Part shown: piece by piece, positions 27,581-35,969 of the stretch | How the letters are laid out: the number at the start of each line of letters is the position of its first letter | Position numbering within the stretch: the first letter of the stretch is position 1 | Virus record (IMG/VR): IMGVR_UViG_3300030508_000018 | Coordinates: 1 to 64,000 of that record | DNA: 64,000 nucleotides | From: a virus | Reading direction: 5' to 3' (one strand) | Position numbers and translations under genes: made by a program | The notes under the pieces: generated by a model | What the model was told of the DNA's origin: nothing | Seen by the model: the letters and a program-made list of their open reading frames with translations, nothing else | Databases searched by the model: none

Positions 27581-27612
27581 ACCCTATAACCTCTACGATG
27601 AGATTATAGGGT
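27581..27612 (-). terminator. Terminator upstream of promoter element
   Basis: ACCCTATAA pairs with TTATAGGGT, with an inner CTC/GAG pairing. The minus-direction tail reads TTTATGCCGTAAAAAG. It follows the gene ending at 27620 and directly precedes the promoter-like element. Confidence 0.8.
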
Positions 27613-27619
27613 AAATGTT

Positions 27620-28450
27620 TTATCTCAAACCTTTTTTCTCTAACACTTTCATACTCTTATCAGGATCAATCTGAAACAAAGCATCGTATTTCTTGTAGAG
27701 CTTAATGACATCTTTCAATGCGGTGGTCACATATTTTTCATGTACTTTAGCAATAGATTTACAATAACCAAATGCTGCTGTAGAAATACCAGCCATCTGC
27801 ATACGGTATTGTTCATTATCCTGCAAATCAATATTATTTGCAGCTGTTGATTTCGCTTTTGCATCAGCTTTCTTTTCGGCTTCATCAGCTTTGTCAATCG
27901 CTTCACTCAGTAGGCAAATAACATTTTTTGTTATTTCTTCTAATGAAGCACTGTAACGAGTAGCTGACGGCACTTCACTATAAAAGCCTAATGGGACACC
28001 GCCAAATCCAGGAGCAATACGTTCTGCTTCCATTGCTAGTTTCTTACACATCCCACCAGTCTTAGCAATATCGTTTACAAGATAAGTAAAATCAACAATA
28101 CGGTTTTCTAACGAGGTGAAGTAACCGTTGTCATAAATAGCCTTATCGTCAACAGGTTTGAATAGAACAGTCTCAACGACTTCATCATCTAGTTCGTAAC
28201 CTTCATTCAGACCACCTAACCCAGATAACTTTTGCTGATCTTCTAACTCTAGTTCCATTGGCGTTGCTTCTGTTGCAATTGCTTGCGGCTTGCCATTCAC
28301 CATTTTGGTAAGTTCCGTTCCTGTATCTGCTGTTTCTTCTATACCCGCATCAGGTCCCGTTATCTTCGCACCAATGCTTTTATCAACAGAATTAAACTTA
28401 ATGTAAATTCCATTAACAAGTTTTACATCGCTATACATGACGTTAAGCAT
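27620..28450 (-). CDS. Virion-associated hypothetical protein
   Basis: A 276-residue protein beginning MLNVMYSDVKLVNGIYIKFN. Its acidic N-terminal half includes A-x-E/S-x-E tripeptides (EATPMELELE, TSLENRIVD, ASLEEITKN), followed by a helical C-terminus with lysine-rich coiled coil (EAEKKADAKAKST). This resembles the inner-head-type proteins in style. It begins 1 nt after the TAA of the 149-aa gene. Last gene of the unit that starts with the metallopeptidase. Role inferred only from context. Confidence 0.6.
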   Translation of the reverse strand: MLNVMYSDVKLVNGIYIKFNSVDKSIGAKITGPDAGIEETADTGTELTKMVNGKPQAIATEATPMELELEDQQKLSGLGGLNEGYELDDEVVETVLFKPVDDKAIYDNGYFTSLENRIVDFTYLVNDIAKTGGMCKKLAMEAERIAPGFGGVPLGFYSEVPSATRYSASLEEITKNVICLLSEAIDKADEAEKKADAKAKSTAANNIDLQDNEQYRMQMAGISTAAFGYCKSIAKVHEKYVTTALKDVIKLYKKYDALFQIDPDKSMKVLEKKGLR

Positions 28451-28451
28451 A

Positions 28452-28901
28452 TTAACCTCTTAATGCAATAATGGCGTCCATTGCGCTACTAGCCAGAATA
28501 AGTATTTCTTCTTTATTTTCATTCAAGAAGTTATATTGTTCTGGAGACACAAATACTTCCACACTAGACACACTGTCAAAGAAGCTATACGAGAGCGTAT
28601 AACATGGACGGCTAGTAGGATGTGCGGCTGTATACCGAATCATCCAAAACGCTCTAGCAAACTCTACAGCAGCCTTACAATCGAATACAGTGTTCTCGTT
28701 AAATAGAGAAATAGTCGTACGTACTTCAGGAAGAATAATTGAATTAAAATGATTAGCGGGGCTTTCTACTTCTGTTGAAGGGATCGCAGATAAATACGAA
28801 GCACCTTGACCAATAGCAGCAGCAAGTATTTTTGAACGTAGTGAGGAATCTCGAATCGTACTGTCGACTGTACGGGAAAACTCAGTAAATATAATATTCA
28901 T
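28452..28901 (-). CDS. Hypothetical protein in metallopeptidase operon
   Basis: A 149-residue helical protein (MNIIFTEFSRTVDSTIRD...). No motif recognised. Its TAA overlaps the leader of the following ATG (2-nt spacing), indicating coupled translation with the 276-aa gene. It is placed between that gene and the metallopeptidase gene. Confidence 0.6.
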   Translation of the reverse strand: MNIIFTEFSRTVDSTIRDSSLRSKILAAAIGQGASYLSAIPSTEVESPANHFNSIILPEVRTTISLFNENTVFDCKAAVEFARAFWMIRYTAAHPTSRPCYTLSYSFFDSVSSVEVFVSPEQYNFLNENKEEILILASSAMDAIIALRG

Positions 28902-28934
28902 TTTTTATCCTGATAAATTTAAAGTGTGTTCGTG

Positions 28935-30221
28935 TTATTTACTTAGTTGACGGAGTTCAGCCGCTTTAACGTAAAGATCGCTAACAGCTATTGCTTCTAA
29001 TTCATTTTGTAACATGACTGTGTTTCTATAGTTACGAGAAGTTGGATTGACAAAATCACTTAATACACCAAACCACTGACGTTTACTATTCACTGTTTTA
29101 AGAACAGCATCGATAGCGTCTAAATCAGCTAACATACGTTCACTGTCACCAGGTAATAGTGATTTATCTTTCAATCCATATACAATCTGATTACGTATTT
29201 TCTTGAAACGTATATCGACTGTGTCGTAGATATAACCAGTTGTCACGGCTAATGAATCCGCTCCAATCATTGACATAGCAATAATTAAAGTAAGGCCAAG
29301 TGTAAAGGGAGCAGCTGCAATCAATGCTACTTTTAAAGCTTCCATCCACAGATACGCTGGCGTAGAACGGAAAGATATATGACCGGAGCCTTCATAAAGT
29401 TTACTTAATCCAGTAACCGCATAACGCCCAGCACCATTACGTGCGGCGTATTGATCCGCTAGCATTTCACATGTAGTCATGTCGTAAACATTACTACCTA
29501 GTTCAGAAACAGTTTCTTTAACTACGTTTGTAATAACAACAATTTCTGCTATTTTAGTATTATTTTTAACAGCTAGTTCTTTTTCATCAAGATCAGATAA
29601 ATGTAATGCTTTCTTTACTGATAGTAAAACAGCTTCACGTTGATCGCTGCCAACAGAACCATCTAGAGCCTTACTCATTTCAGCTAAGACTTGGTTTGTT
29701 GTAACACTTCGTGTCATGAATTCAAAATAAGTAAATACATGACCAAGTTCATGTAAAAGAATAGCAGCGCTTTCCTCTGGGTCGTATTTCTTTGAACGAA
29801 GTAATTCTAAAGGGTAATAGACATCTGAAACATAGTCTGTCCATACGCCAGTAACTTTACCAGTCTTAATATTTACTGTTCCTTTTACAATACCACCAGC
29901 ATCCTCAATACGGCGTTTTCCATCTGCACTGGAAAGATAGTCTTTGTAGAAAGATGTAATTAGAATATTGTTTTTATCTGTATCCGGAACATTAACACAT
30001 GGTCCGATCATGCCAATGACTAAGTTTATTGTTAAGCCTGTGTAATGTTTAACAATCTTACTAATTAGCGTATCTGCTTCTTGAGTTTCAAGTTCCTTAT
30101 CGCTCATATCGCGAAGATGCTTAAAACATGCTGTGAGTTCTTCAAAGAAACGAGTGCTCTGAAAATTAATAGATTCTGTTGCAATTTCTTCATTAACTAA
30201 TTTAACTTGTGCGCGACGCAT
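28935..30221 (-). CDS. Zinc metallopeptidase with HELGH motif
   Basis: A 428-residue protein with a clear zinc-peptidase motif, ILLHELGHVFTYFE (HExxH at about residues 157-161). Around residues 250-260 it has TCEMLADQYAARNG, a second helix that could supply the third zinc ligand as in M48-like or gluzincin families. Between residues 290 and 330 a hydrophobic stretch (LKVALIAAAPFTLGLTLIIA) may be membrane-associated. The N-terminus (ATESINFQS) carries a possible S/A-x-E processing context. It may mature virion proteins or act on host envelope proteins; substrate unknown. Confidence 0.75.
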   Translation of the reverse strand: MRRAQVKLVNEEIATESINFQSTRFFEELTACFKHLRDMSDKELETQEADTLISKIVKHYTGLTINLVIGMIGPCVNVPDTDKNNILITSFYKDYLSSADGKRRIEDAGGIVKGTVNIKTGKVTGVWTDYVSDVYYPLELLRSKKYDPEESAAILLHELGHVFTYFEFMTRSVTTNQVLAEMSKALDGSVGSDQREAVLLSVKKALHLSDLDEKELAVKNNTKIAEIVVITNVVKETVSELGSNVYDMTTCEMLADQYAARNGAGRYAVTGLSKLYEGSGHISFRSTPAYLWMEALKVALIAAAPFTLGLTLIIAMSMIGADSLAVTTGYIYDTVDIRFKKIRNQIVYGLKDKSLLPGDSERMLADLDAIDAVLKTVNSKRQWFGVLSDFVNPTSRNYRNTVMLQNELEAIAVSDLYVKAAELRQLSK

Positions 30222-30344
30222 AATGAAATCCTTTTTTTATCTACTGCGTTAATTTTTTGATGAACACCACAATAAGAAGATAAAATATAGCGTGTTTAAT
30301 CATAAAGATTATGCTTGATTCTAAATTACAACAATGGACACTTT

Positions 30345-31799
30345 ATGGCTGATAAGAAGGTGATAGGTAGGGAATGTAAGTTCGTAGTATATATCCCGCC
30401 TCCAAATGATAGAAGTGTAGATAAACACTGTATTAAAGAAGTGGTTCATTATGATGACGGAACAACAGAACCCACCATTCGTATTATTGACAATTACAAA
30501 CGTGATTTTTACATAACTAAAAAAGGATTTCAAAAACACAACGATAAGAAGGAATGGGATGAACTTGATCGGATGAATAAATATCAATCAAGAGAATGTG
30601 ATTTAATGAAAAATGTTTGTAGAGCAATTGACTTTCCAAACTTTAAAGGTAACATGAAAAAACTGTGTCGTAATCCTTATATTTACGGCACTGATATTCT
30701 CTCTACAGCGATTATCAAACATTCGTATATGGAGAAGTATCCAGAATGCATAACGCCTTACACTGAATGCACGTACGACATTGAAACAGACATGATAGAA
30801 GGTCATAAACACATCATCATGGCCACGGTTTCATTTGGGAAGAGAGTATTCACAGCTGTTCATAAAGAGTTCATTGGCGACCGTATGGACGTCATTAAAC
30901 GACTACATGAAAAGCTACATAAATATCTTGGTAGGTTCATAGAAGAACGCCAAATTGAATGGGAAGTAAAACTTGTTGATACAGAAGGTGAAGTGGTAAC
31001 TGAGTGTTTTAAGAAAATACATGAATGGAGACCAGACTTCCTTGCTATCTGGAACATGAACTTTGACATACCACAAACACTAGAAGCATTAAAGAGAGCT
31101 AACATACGCCCTGAAGATGTATTCTCCGACCCTAGTATACCTTTCGCCTATCGTTTCTTTAATTATAAAGAAGGTGATGATGTTAAGCATAACTCTGACG
31201 GCACTACTAAACCATTAGGTTTTGCTGAGCGTTGGCATAGTGTGTTTTGCCCTAGTAGCTTCTATGTCATTGACCCGATGTGTGTGTATCGTCAATTACG
31301 TAACGGTAGCCAAGAAGAATCTTCTTATGCACTAGATGCTATCTTAGATAAAGAATTTGCAGACAAACCAGATATTCGTAAACTGAAATTCAAAGAAGCA
31401 GAAGGTTTTGAAAAAGGTGAATGGCATTCATTAATGCAAGCAAATTATAAATTGGAATATGTTATCTATAACGTATTTGACTGTGTGTCAATGGAAATCT
31501 TAGATGAAAAGATTAACGACATACGCAGTGGTTTCCCGATGCAATGTGAATGGTCTGATTTTAAAACATTCAAGTCTCAACCTAAACGTTTAGCTGATCT
31601 ATTACACTTCTTTGCTTTGAAAAGAGGTAAAGTAATGGCTTCTGTTTCTGATCAAATGACAAATGAATTAGATCTAGAAACGACAAGTATACGCGGGTGG
31701 ATAACGACATTACCTGCACATTTAGTAGTAGAGAATGGTTTACGTTGTATTATTGAGAACCAATGGGTAAACACAAATATTAGGGTTCATGTAGCTGAT
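30345..31799 (+). CDS. Family B DNA polymerase, exon 1 (exonuclease part)
   Basis: 485 residues from the ATG at 30345 (a GGA lies upstream; an in-frame TTG at 30315 is less likely). The 3'-5' exonuclease motifs are visible: Exo I YDIETD (D145, E147), Exo II IWNMNFDIP (D241), and Exo III YVIYNVFD (Y375/D379). The exon ends at ...IRVHVAD, and the next codon in the DNA is TAA. Joining to the segment at 33518 gives VAD-LDVSASYPNG, polymerase motif A. So this is the N-terminal part of a replicative polymerase interrupted by an intron. Confidence 0.85.
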
Positions 31800-33517
31800 T
31801 AACAAAGATTAATAAAGTACCACCATTATATGTAGTTAACAACATATTTGGAGGTTCTGTGTTTAAAGAAGAACAATATTTACCATACAGCAATGCTAGG
31901 TATACAGTAAATCAATATGGGAATGTGTTTGAAAGTTACGGAACACAACTTCAAACATATGAAATAGATAATCGAGTTTATGTAGATATTGACTGGATAG
32001 AAGGAAAGAAAGCATATCCAGTGGCATTATTAGTTTTAGCTAGTTTCGACATGTTGTATATGTTTCCATCTCATCTTTATTCAAAAGTAGAATTAATGTT
32101 TAAAGATGGAATAGAAAAGAATCTTAGTCCTTCTAATTTAGTCTATCGTTTTAAAGATGGACCTATTGAAGTTGAAGGATATCCTGGATTTTATTACATA
32201 CCGTTTTATACCGGTTACGCTATTAATATCAATGGTGATTTAATTAATATTAATAGAGGTAAAATTTTAACTTGGTATAGCCAAAAAAGTAATGGTATTA
32301 ATAATCGAAAAGGTGGATACTTATACCACACTAAAGTTAAAAATGGAAAAACTAGTATTTTACTTAAACATCGCGCTATGTGTTTTGTTTTTAAAATATA
32401 TAACAGTAATGTAAAAGAAATTACAGTTAATCATAGGGATTGCGATCCTACTAATAACAAACTCGATAATCTAGAATGGTCTACCTATAGTGAGAATAAC
32501 ATTCACGCTATAGAAAATGGTCTTAGGGCTAGTAGATCTCGTGCTGTATTAATGCGTAATCTAAAAACAGGTGAGATAAAAAGATACCCTACAATCACAC
32601 AATGTTCACGTGATATAGGGCAACCACATACTGGTCTAGTCAGACATAGATTAGACAGTGAACATTCTATTAATAGAGTGTACCCTGACTTCTTACAGTT
32701 TAAATACGACGACGGTGTAGCTTGGCCAGAGATCGATTTAAATAAAGTAAAGATTACGTATAGTACTGATAGTACTGATATCATTGCTAGAAATGTTTTC
32801 ACTGGCGAATGTATTATTTTTACCGGAGCACAAAATGGTAAAAAATCCACCGGTGTAGAACCTTCACAAATTTCCCGACATTTACGTGATAATTGTCAAA
32901 TACCTATAATCGGCTGGAATTTTCAATATTTAAAATGTTTAGGTCCATGGCCAAACCATACCCATAGGCATTTACAAATATATGAAAAACATCCATTACA
33001 TCCAAGAAATGGTCTTATATTAACCAAAATCGATACAGGTGAAGAAATGTTCTTTACTAGTGTAAGAGAAGGTTCTGAAGCTCTTGGAATTGATATGCGT
33101 AATTTACAAGTAGCGGCTTCCAAGGGTGGGAAATATGGTAAGTACATTCTTAAAACTTTTAAACTTGAAGAAAATCTAGGTCAGCCTATAGAGTAATCTA
33201 TAGAAAAATAATCATCTAATTGCTGGAACCTCTCGTAAGACTAATCAACTAAAGCGGATAGTGAAAACTAATACGTCAATGTTTGAAAATGATTAGGTAG
33301 AGACAATCAGCAGCTAAGACTCTAAACTCGAAAGAGCATGAGTAAAGTTCAACGACTATCGCGTAAGCGAGTAGGAATCAAGTGATTCCGAAACGGTGAT
33401 CCCCAGACAATAAGAAGTTATTGTCTGGGTGAAGATATAGTCTGCTCTATATGGCGACATATAGCTGTATTACTTTAATACAGATAACATAATTACGATA
33501 TGTTATGAACAGAAGTG
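31800..33517 (+). ncRNA. Group I intron in the DNA polymerase gene
   Basis: The 1718-nt insertion begins after a T (exon ...GCTGAT) and ends with G before TTAGATGTC, as group I introns do. The 3' part (33.2-33.5 kb) holds a recognisable core: AATTGCTGGAACCTC, then GACAATCAGCAGCTAAG (P4/P6 type), then P7 strands ACGACTAT and ATAGTCTG around a P8/P3 region with AAGATATAGTC. Several peripheral hairpins follow. Removing it joins the two polymerase halves in frame. The 5' guide sequence pairing (P1) was not resolved. Confidence 0.85.
31859..33196 (+). CDS. Intron-encoded HNH homing endonuclease
   Basis: 445 residues from the GTG at 31859, behind GGAGG. An N-terminal NUMOD4-like repeat region (YPGFYYIPFYTGYAININGD) leads to an HNH core: HRAMCFVF, then VNHRDCDPTNNKLDNLEW with SENNIHAIENG. 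After this come NUMOD1-like helix-turn-helix repeats (RYPTITQCSRDIG; FTSVREGSEALGID). It would cut intronless polymerase alleles and spread the intron. The layout is like the HNH gene at 47.1 kb, so the two are related. Confidence 0.85.
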   Translation: MFKEEQYLPYSNARYTVNQYGNVFESYGTQLQTYEIDNRVYVDIDWIEGKKAYPVALLVLASFDMLYMFPSHLYSKVELMFKDGIEKNLSPSNLVYRFKDGPIEVEGYPGFYYIPFYTGYAININGDLININRGKILTWYSQKSNGINNRKGGYLYHTKVKNGKTSILLKHRAMCFVFKIYNSNVKEITVNHRDCDPTNNKLDNLEWSTYSENNIHAIENGLRASRSRAVLMRNLKTGEIKRYPTITQCSRDIGQPHTGLVRHRLDSEHSINRVYPDFLQFKYDDGVAWPEIDLNKVKITYSTDSTDIIARNVFTGECIIFTGAQNGKKSTGVEPSQISRHLRDNCQIPIIGWNFQYLKCLGPWPNHTHRHLQIYEKHPLHPRNGLILTKIDTGEEMFFTSVREGSEALGIDMRNLQVAASKGGKYGKYILKTFKLEENLGQPIE

Positions 33518-33766
33518 TTAGATGTCAGTGCAAGTTACCCAAATGGCGGAGCAGCCTTCAATATTTCGAAAGAAACAACGCATAAAGAACTAACTAGTAT
33601 TGTTGGTGTACCTGTACGGGCACAGAGAATGAGCACTATAAATTTATCTTCAGGTCACACTAATGCTGTTGAAATTTGTAATAAACTATACGGCATGCCT
33701 GCAATGGAAACATTGCTACAAGCATTTATACGTAGTGAGAAAGAAAAGACGGTAGAACATGCCTAA
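33518..33766 (+). CDS. DNA polymerase exon 2 (motif A onward)
   Basis: In frame with exon 1, this gives LDVSASYPNGG (family B motif A with the catalytic Asp), then about 70 residues ending in EKTVEHA and TAA. No recognisable motif C (Y-x-D-T-D) follows in the window. NKLYGMP could be a degenerate motif B. Either the rest of the palm is encoded elsewhere (split gene or another intron) or the family is highly divergent. The stop overlaps the next small gene. Confidence 0.75.
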   Translation, partial: LDVSASYPNGGAAFNISKETTHKELTSIVGVPVRAQRMSTINLSSGHTNAVEICNKLYGMPAMETLLQAFIRSEKEKTVEHA

Positions 33767-33908
33767 ACCTGACTCTTATTTTTATCTACGACTGCGATAC
33801 AAAGCAGCGATGATGGTAGCGAAGAATTGGAGATTGAGAAAACGTTTACCTAGGTTAACTGTGTACGCTCGTAAAGTAGGGTTGATTGGTAAAAATGATT
33901 TAATGTAA
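33759..33908 (+). CDS. Small basic protein overlapping polymerase exon 2
   Basis: 49 residues, MPKPDSYFYLRLRYKAAMMV..., very basic (many R/K). It overlaps the end of exon 2 by 8 nt (ATGCCTAA), a common arrangement for translational coupling. No family recognised. It ends before a terminator. Confidence 0.5.
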   Translation: MPKPDSYFYLRLRYKAAMMVAKNWRLRKRLPRLTVYARKVGLIGKNDLM

Positions 33909-33926
33909 CAAAAAAATAGTCACATT

Positions 33927-33948
33927 GCCCAGAGGAAATCCTCTGGGC
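33927..33948 (+). terminator. Terminator of the polymerase operon
   Basis: GCCCAGAGGA pairs with TCCTCTGGGC around a 2-nt AA loop; the tail reads TTTATGATGTTA. It ends the plus-strand polymerase transcript and abuts the convergent minus gene module. Confidence 0.8.
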
Positions 33949-33957
33949 TTTATGATG

Positions 33958-34161
33958 TTAGCCCCGTTCTTTTTCTTTTTCTTTTAATACTTTTTCAAGA
34001 CATTCGAAACAAATACCCGATACCTCACCGGTTTATGTTGGCATATTTACAATTGCGTCCTTACCACGAGTTTGATCCATAATCCAATCAAACCAGTGCA
34101 CATTTGGAGGACAATCTTTTACATTTGCTTTCTTTCCACAATAGTCGCAGGTAATGCTCAT
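33958..34161 (-). pseudogene. Zinc-ribbon protein split by in-frame TAA
   Basis: From the ATG at 34161 (behind AAGGAG) the frame reads MSITCDYCGKKANVKDCPPN through VNMPT. It then hits TAA at 34033-34035, and continues in the same frame as TGEVSGICFECLEKVLKEKE to a second TAA. The two CxxC pairs, CDYC and CFEC, lie on opposite sides of the stop; together they form a typical zinc ribbon. So this is one gene with an internal stop (mutation, readthrough or sequence error), not two genes. Confidence 0.65.
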
Positions 34162-34162
34162 T

Positions 34163-34337
34163 TCATTTCTCCTTATTTATAGCTTTAGAAAACTCACCGT
34201 CTTTATCTTCTATCAGACGATCGAGTTCAGTTTTTTCAATCGATAACATGTCTTGTGTCACAACGAACCATAACAAAACCCTTATCGATAATTTCTTGTA
34301 TCTGTTGTGGTGAAAGTTGAACAAATTGTTGTGTCAT
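34163..34337 (-). pseudogene. Small gene with apparent +1 frameshift
   Basis: The ATG at 34337 follows a good AGGAGA and encodes MTQQFVQLSPQQIQEIIDKG..., ending at TGA (34236-34238) after 34 codons. In the +1 frame the text continues as EKTELDRLIEDKDGEFSKAI and stops at 34163, next to the ribosome site of the following gene. A single ~57-residue protein with a frameshift is more likely than two tiny genes, but both remain possible. Confidence 0.4.
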
Positions 34338-34346
34338 GTTGTTCTC

Positions 34347-34811
34347 CTATAAAGTATATACAGTTGGTGTATGTTCCCAAACACGTGCGATGGAGCCACG
34401 AGGTTCACCTGTAAGGTTTGTCAGACTAATATGGAAGACACGTGCTGGGTCAAATACACAACGTTCGCCATCAAAGCAGGTATTCTCGATATCGGTTATG
34501 TATTTCAACAAATCGTTTTTGCAAGCATCAGTCACTTCGATGTACGAAGATGATTTGTCTTCACGCGTAACTACTTTTATTTCACGGCATAACTCAATCA
34601 TGCCGTGGAACGACGGCACAGGGTTAGTGTGGTTACGATTTGGCGAAACACCCAGAGTTATGTGAAGGTCATTTAGCGTAACGTGGCCAGGATGATTTTC
34701 CACTATCCATTTCTGCAATAGAAAGAGATAAACATTGTTCTGTATTACTAAGGAGAGATACTCTCCGTTATCTATGCAAGTATCTACACAAGCGATGATG
34801 CCCATTTTCAT
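34347..34811 (-). CDS. 2H phosphoesterase-like protein
   Basis: A 154-residue protein with the two H-x-T/S motifs of the 2H superfamily: LNDLHITLGVS (H50-I-T52) and RVFHISLTNL (H127-I-S129). The spacing (77 residues) and small size match single-domain 2H enzymes. Members include 2'-5' RNA ligase-like proteins, cyclic phosphodiesterases, and the phage anti-CBASS enzyme Acb1 (about 150 aa). It is in an accessory module, so a role in degrading host cyclic nucleotide signals or repairing RNA ends is plausible. Substrate is unknown. Confidence 0.7.
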   Translation of the reverse strand: MKMGIIACVDTCIDNGEYLSLVIQNNVYLFLLQKWIVENHPGHVTLNDLHITLGVSPNRNHTNPVPSFHGMIELCREIKVVTREDKSSSYIEVTDACKNDLLKYITDIENTCFDGERCVFDPARVFHISLTNLTGEPRGSIARVWEHTPTVYTL

Positions 34812-34847
34812 GGTAATCTCCTATTAAGTTAATTTATAAAAAGCACA

Positions 34848-34881
34848 TTCACAAACAGTAACTCCTATACTAGTTTGTGAA
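34848..34881 (-). terminator. Hairpin element with ACTCCTATAC loop
   Basis: TTCACAAAC pairs with GTTTGTGAA around a loop holding ACTCCTATAC (plus-strand text). In the minus direction the stem is followed by TGTGCTTTTTAT. A second copy with the same loop and flanks but a different stem occurs at 55.67 kb, so the loop sequence is conserved beyond terminator needs. Confidence 0.6.
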
Positions 34882-34901
34882 TTACTCTTTGAGTTAAGTC
34901 G

Positions 34902-35102
34902 CTAAGTTTTTATTAATAAAATAGCTACATAAACAAGATAACCAACACCGGCAATTACGCCAAGCACAGCGGCAGCACTGCCAACCAAATTAACTTTTGT
35001 GTATTTATAAGGATTCCCACTTCTTGCCATCATTGTGAAAATACCCATGTAAATGGCATACAAAATGAATAAGCCAGTTATATGCTTTATTGTCGGTTCC
35101 AT
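34902..35102 (-). CDS. Small two-helix membrane protein
   Basis: 66 residues with two hydrophobic segments: GLFILYAIYMGIFTMMA (about 10-26) and SAAAVLGVIAGVGYLVYVAI (about 42-61). Between them is a short polar loop (RSGNPYKYTK). It is likely an inner-membrane protein. The ATG is behind AAAGGAAAAAAG. TAG stop. Possible roles such as superinfection exclusion cannot be read from sequence. Confidence 0.65.
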   Translation of the reverse strand: MEPTIKHITGLFILYAIYMGIFTMMARSGNPYKYTKVNLVGSAAAVLGVIAGVGYLVYVAILLIKT

Positions 35103-35201
35103 TTCTTTTTTCCTTTATTTGACTTTATCAAAGCTAACAACGGCGTTACGTGGCATGTTGTAAAAATTACTTTTGAACCGATGCGAGCTTGTGATTTACT
35201 T

Positions 35202-35531
35202 TTAACCGATCATCATGAACAGAGCTTTAATCCAAACAGAGTTTTTGAGGCGGAGTTTAATAATTAAAGCATCACCGCGCCATAGATGTTCTTTGTTTTC
35301 ACAACGTAAATCTATGGCGACTTCATCCTGAAGATCAGTACTTGCCAAACGTTCGACATGCCAACCAGCACGAAGATTCGCCCACAGATCACTATTTGTT
35401 ACAACAGCGGCTGCGATCTGAATCAAATCTTCTTTAACACTGGGTGGTATAATATTTTCTACATCGTTATTTCCAAACCTTTTATCGCCGAGATAGTATT
35501 CGGCAGCAGGCCAGTTCATTGTAATCGACAT
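35202..35531 (-). CDS. Hypothetical protein, paralogue of next gene
   Basis: A 109-residue protein (MSITMNWPAAEYYLGDKR...). The second half (LIQIAAAVVTNSDLW ... ALIIKLRLKNSVWIKALF) is similar in layout to the 116-aa neighbour (EIAAATAVSNGCW ... IVITIEAWHAALVKAL), suggesting duplication. After the TAA at 35202 the same frame contains another TAA and then protein-like text (ITSSHRFKSNFYNMP). The native C-terminus is therefore uncertain. Confidence 0.55.
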   Translation of the reverse strand: MSITMNWPAAEYYLGDKRFGNNDVENIIPPSVKEDLIQIAAAVVTNSDLWANLRAGWHVERLASTDLQDEVAIDLRCENKEHLWRGDALIIKLRLKNSVWIKALFMMIG

Positions 35532-35560
35532 GTTAATTCTCCTATTGACTAAGTTGGATG

Positions 35561-35911
35561 TTATGTTTTACAAGCTAACGCTTTAACCAAAGCGGCATGC
35601 CAAGCTTCTATCGTTATTACGATAGTTGTTTTTATTGGATCTTCCAGTCCAAAGAAAATAGAATTTTTCTTATCGACAATTTCTATTTCAATGAATCGTT
35701 GAGATTCTTCCGTAGGAGATTCTTCTATCTTAGCGATGCTCCACTCAGACCAACACCCGTTGCTAACAGCAGTAGCCGCAGCTATCTCTGTCATATTCTT
35801 TTCTGCGTATATCAGTTTCTTTTCTTTTTCGAGATCTGACATTTGGTCAAACAGATCAAGATAACCAACACAGTATCGCCTTGAATAGTCATTACCGAAT
35901 TTAATAGACAT
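35561..35911 (-). CDS. Hypothetical protein, paralogue of previous gene
   Basis: A 116-residue protein (MSIKFGNDYSRRYCVGYL...). The C-terminal domain, with acidic and beta-rich stretches (RFIEIEIVDKKNS, TTIVITIEAWHAALVKAL), aligns by eye with the preceding 109-aa protein. Start codon behind AAGGAG. No functional motif. Confidence 0.6.
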   Translation of the reverse strand: MSIKFGNDYSRRYCVGYLDLFDQMSDLEKEKKLIYAEKNMTEIAAATAVSNGCWSEWSIAKIEESPTEESQRFIEIEIVDKKNSIFFGLEDPIKTTIVITIEAWHAALVKALACKT

Positions 35912-35940
35912 TTTATTCTCCTTTATTTAAAATAAAAAAA

Positions 35941-35960
35941 GAGAGGAAATTAATCCTCTC
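35941..35960 (-). terminator. Terminator with T-tract
   Basis: GAGAGGA pairs with TCCTCTC; the minus-direction tail is a run of seven Ts. It follows the end of the reading frame at 35970. Confidence 0.8.
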
Positions 35961-35969
35961 CTTCTTAAA

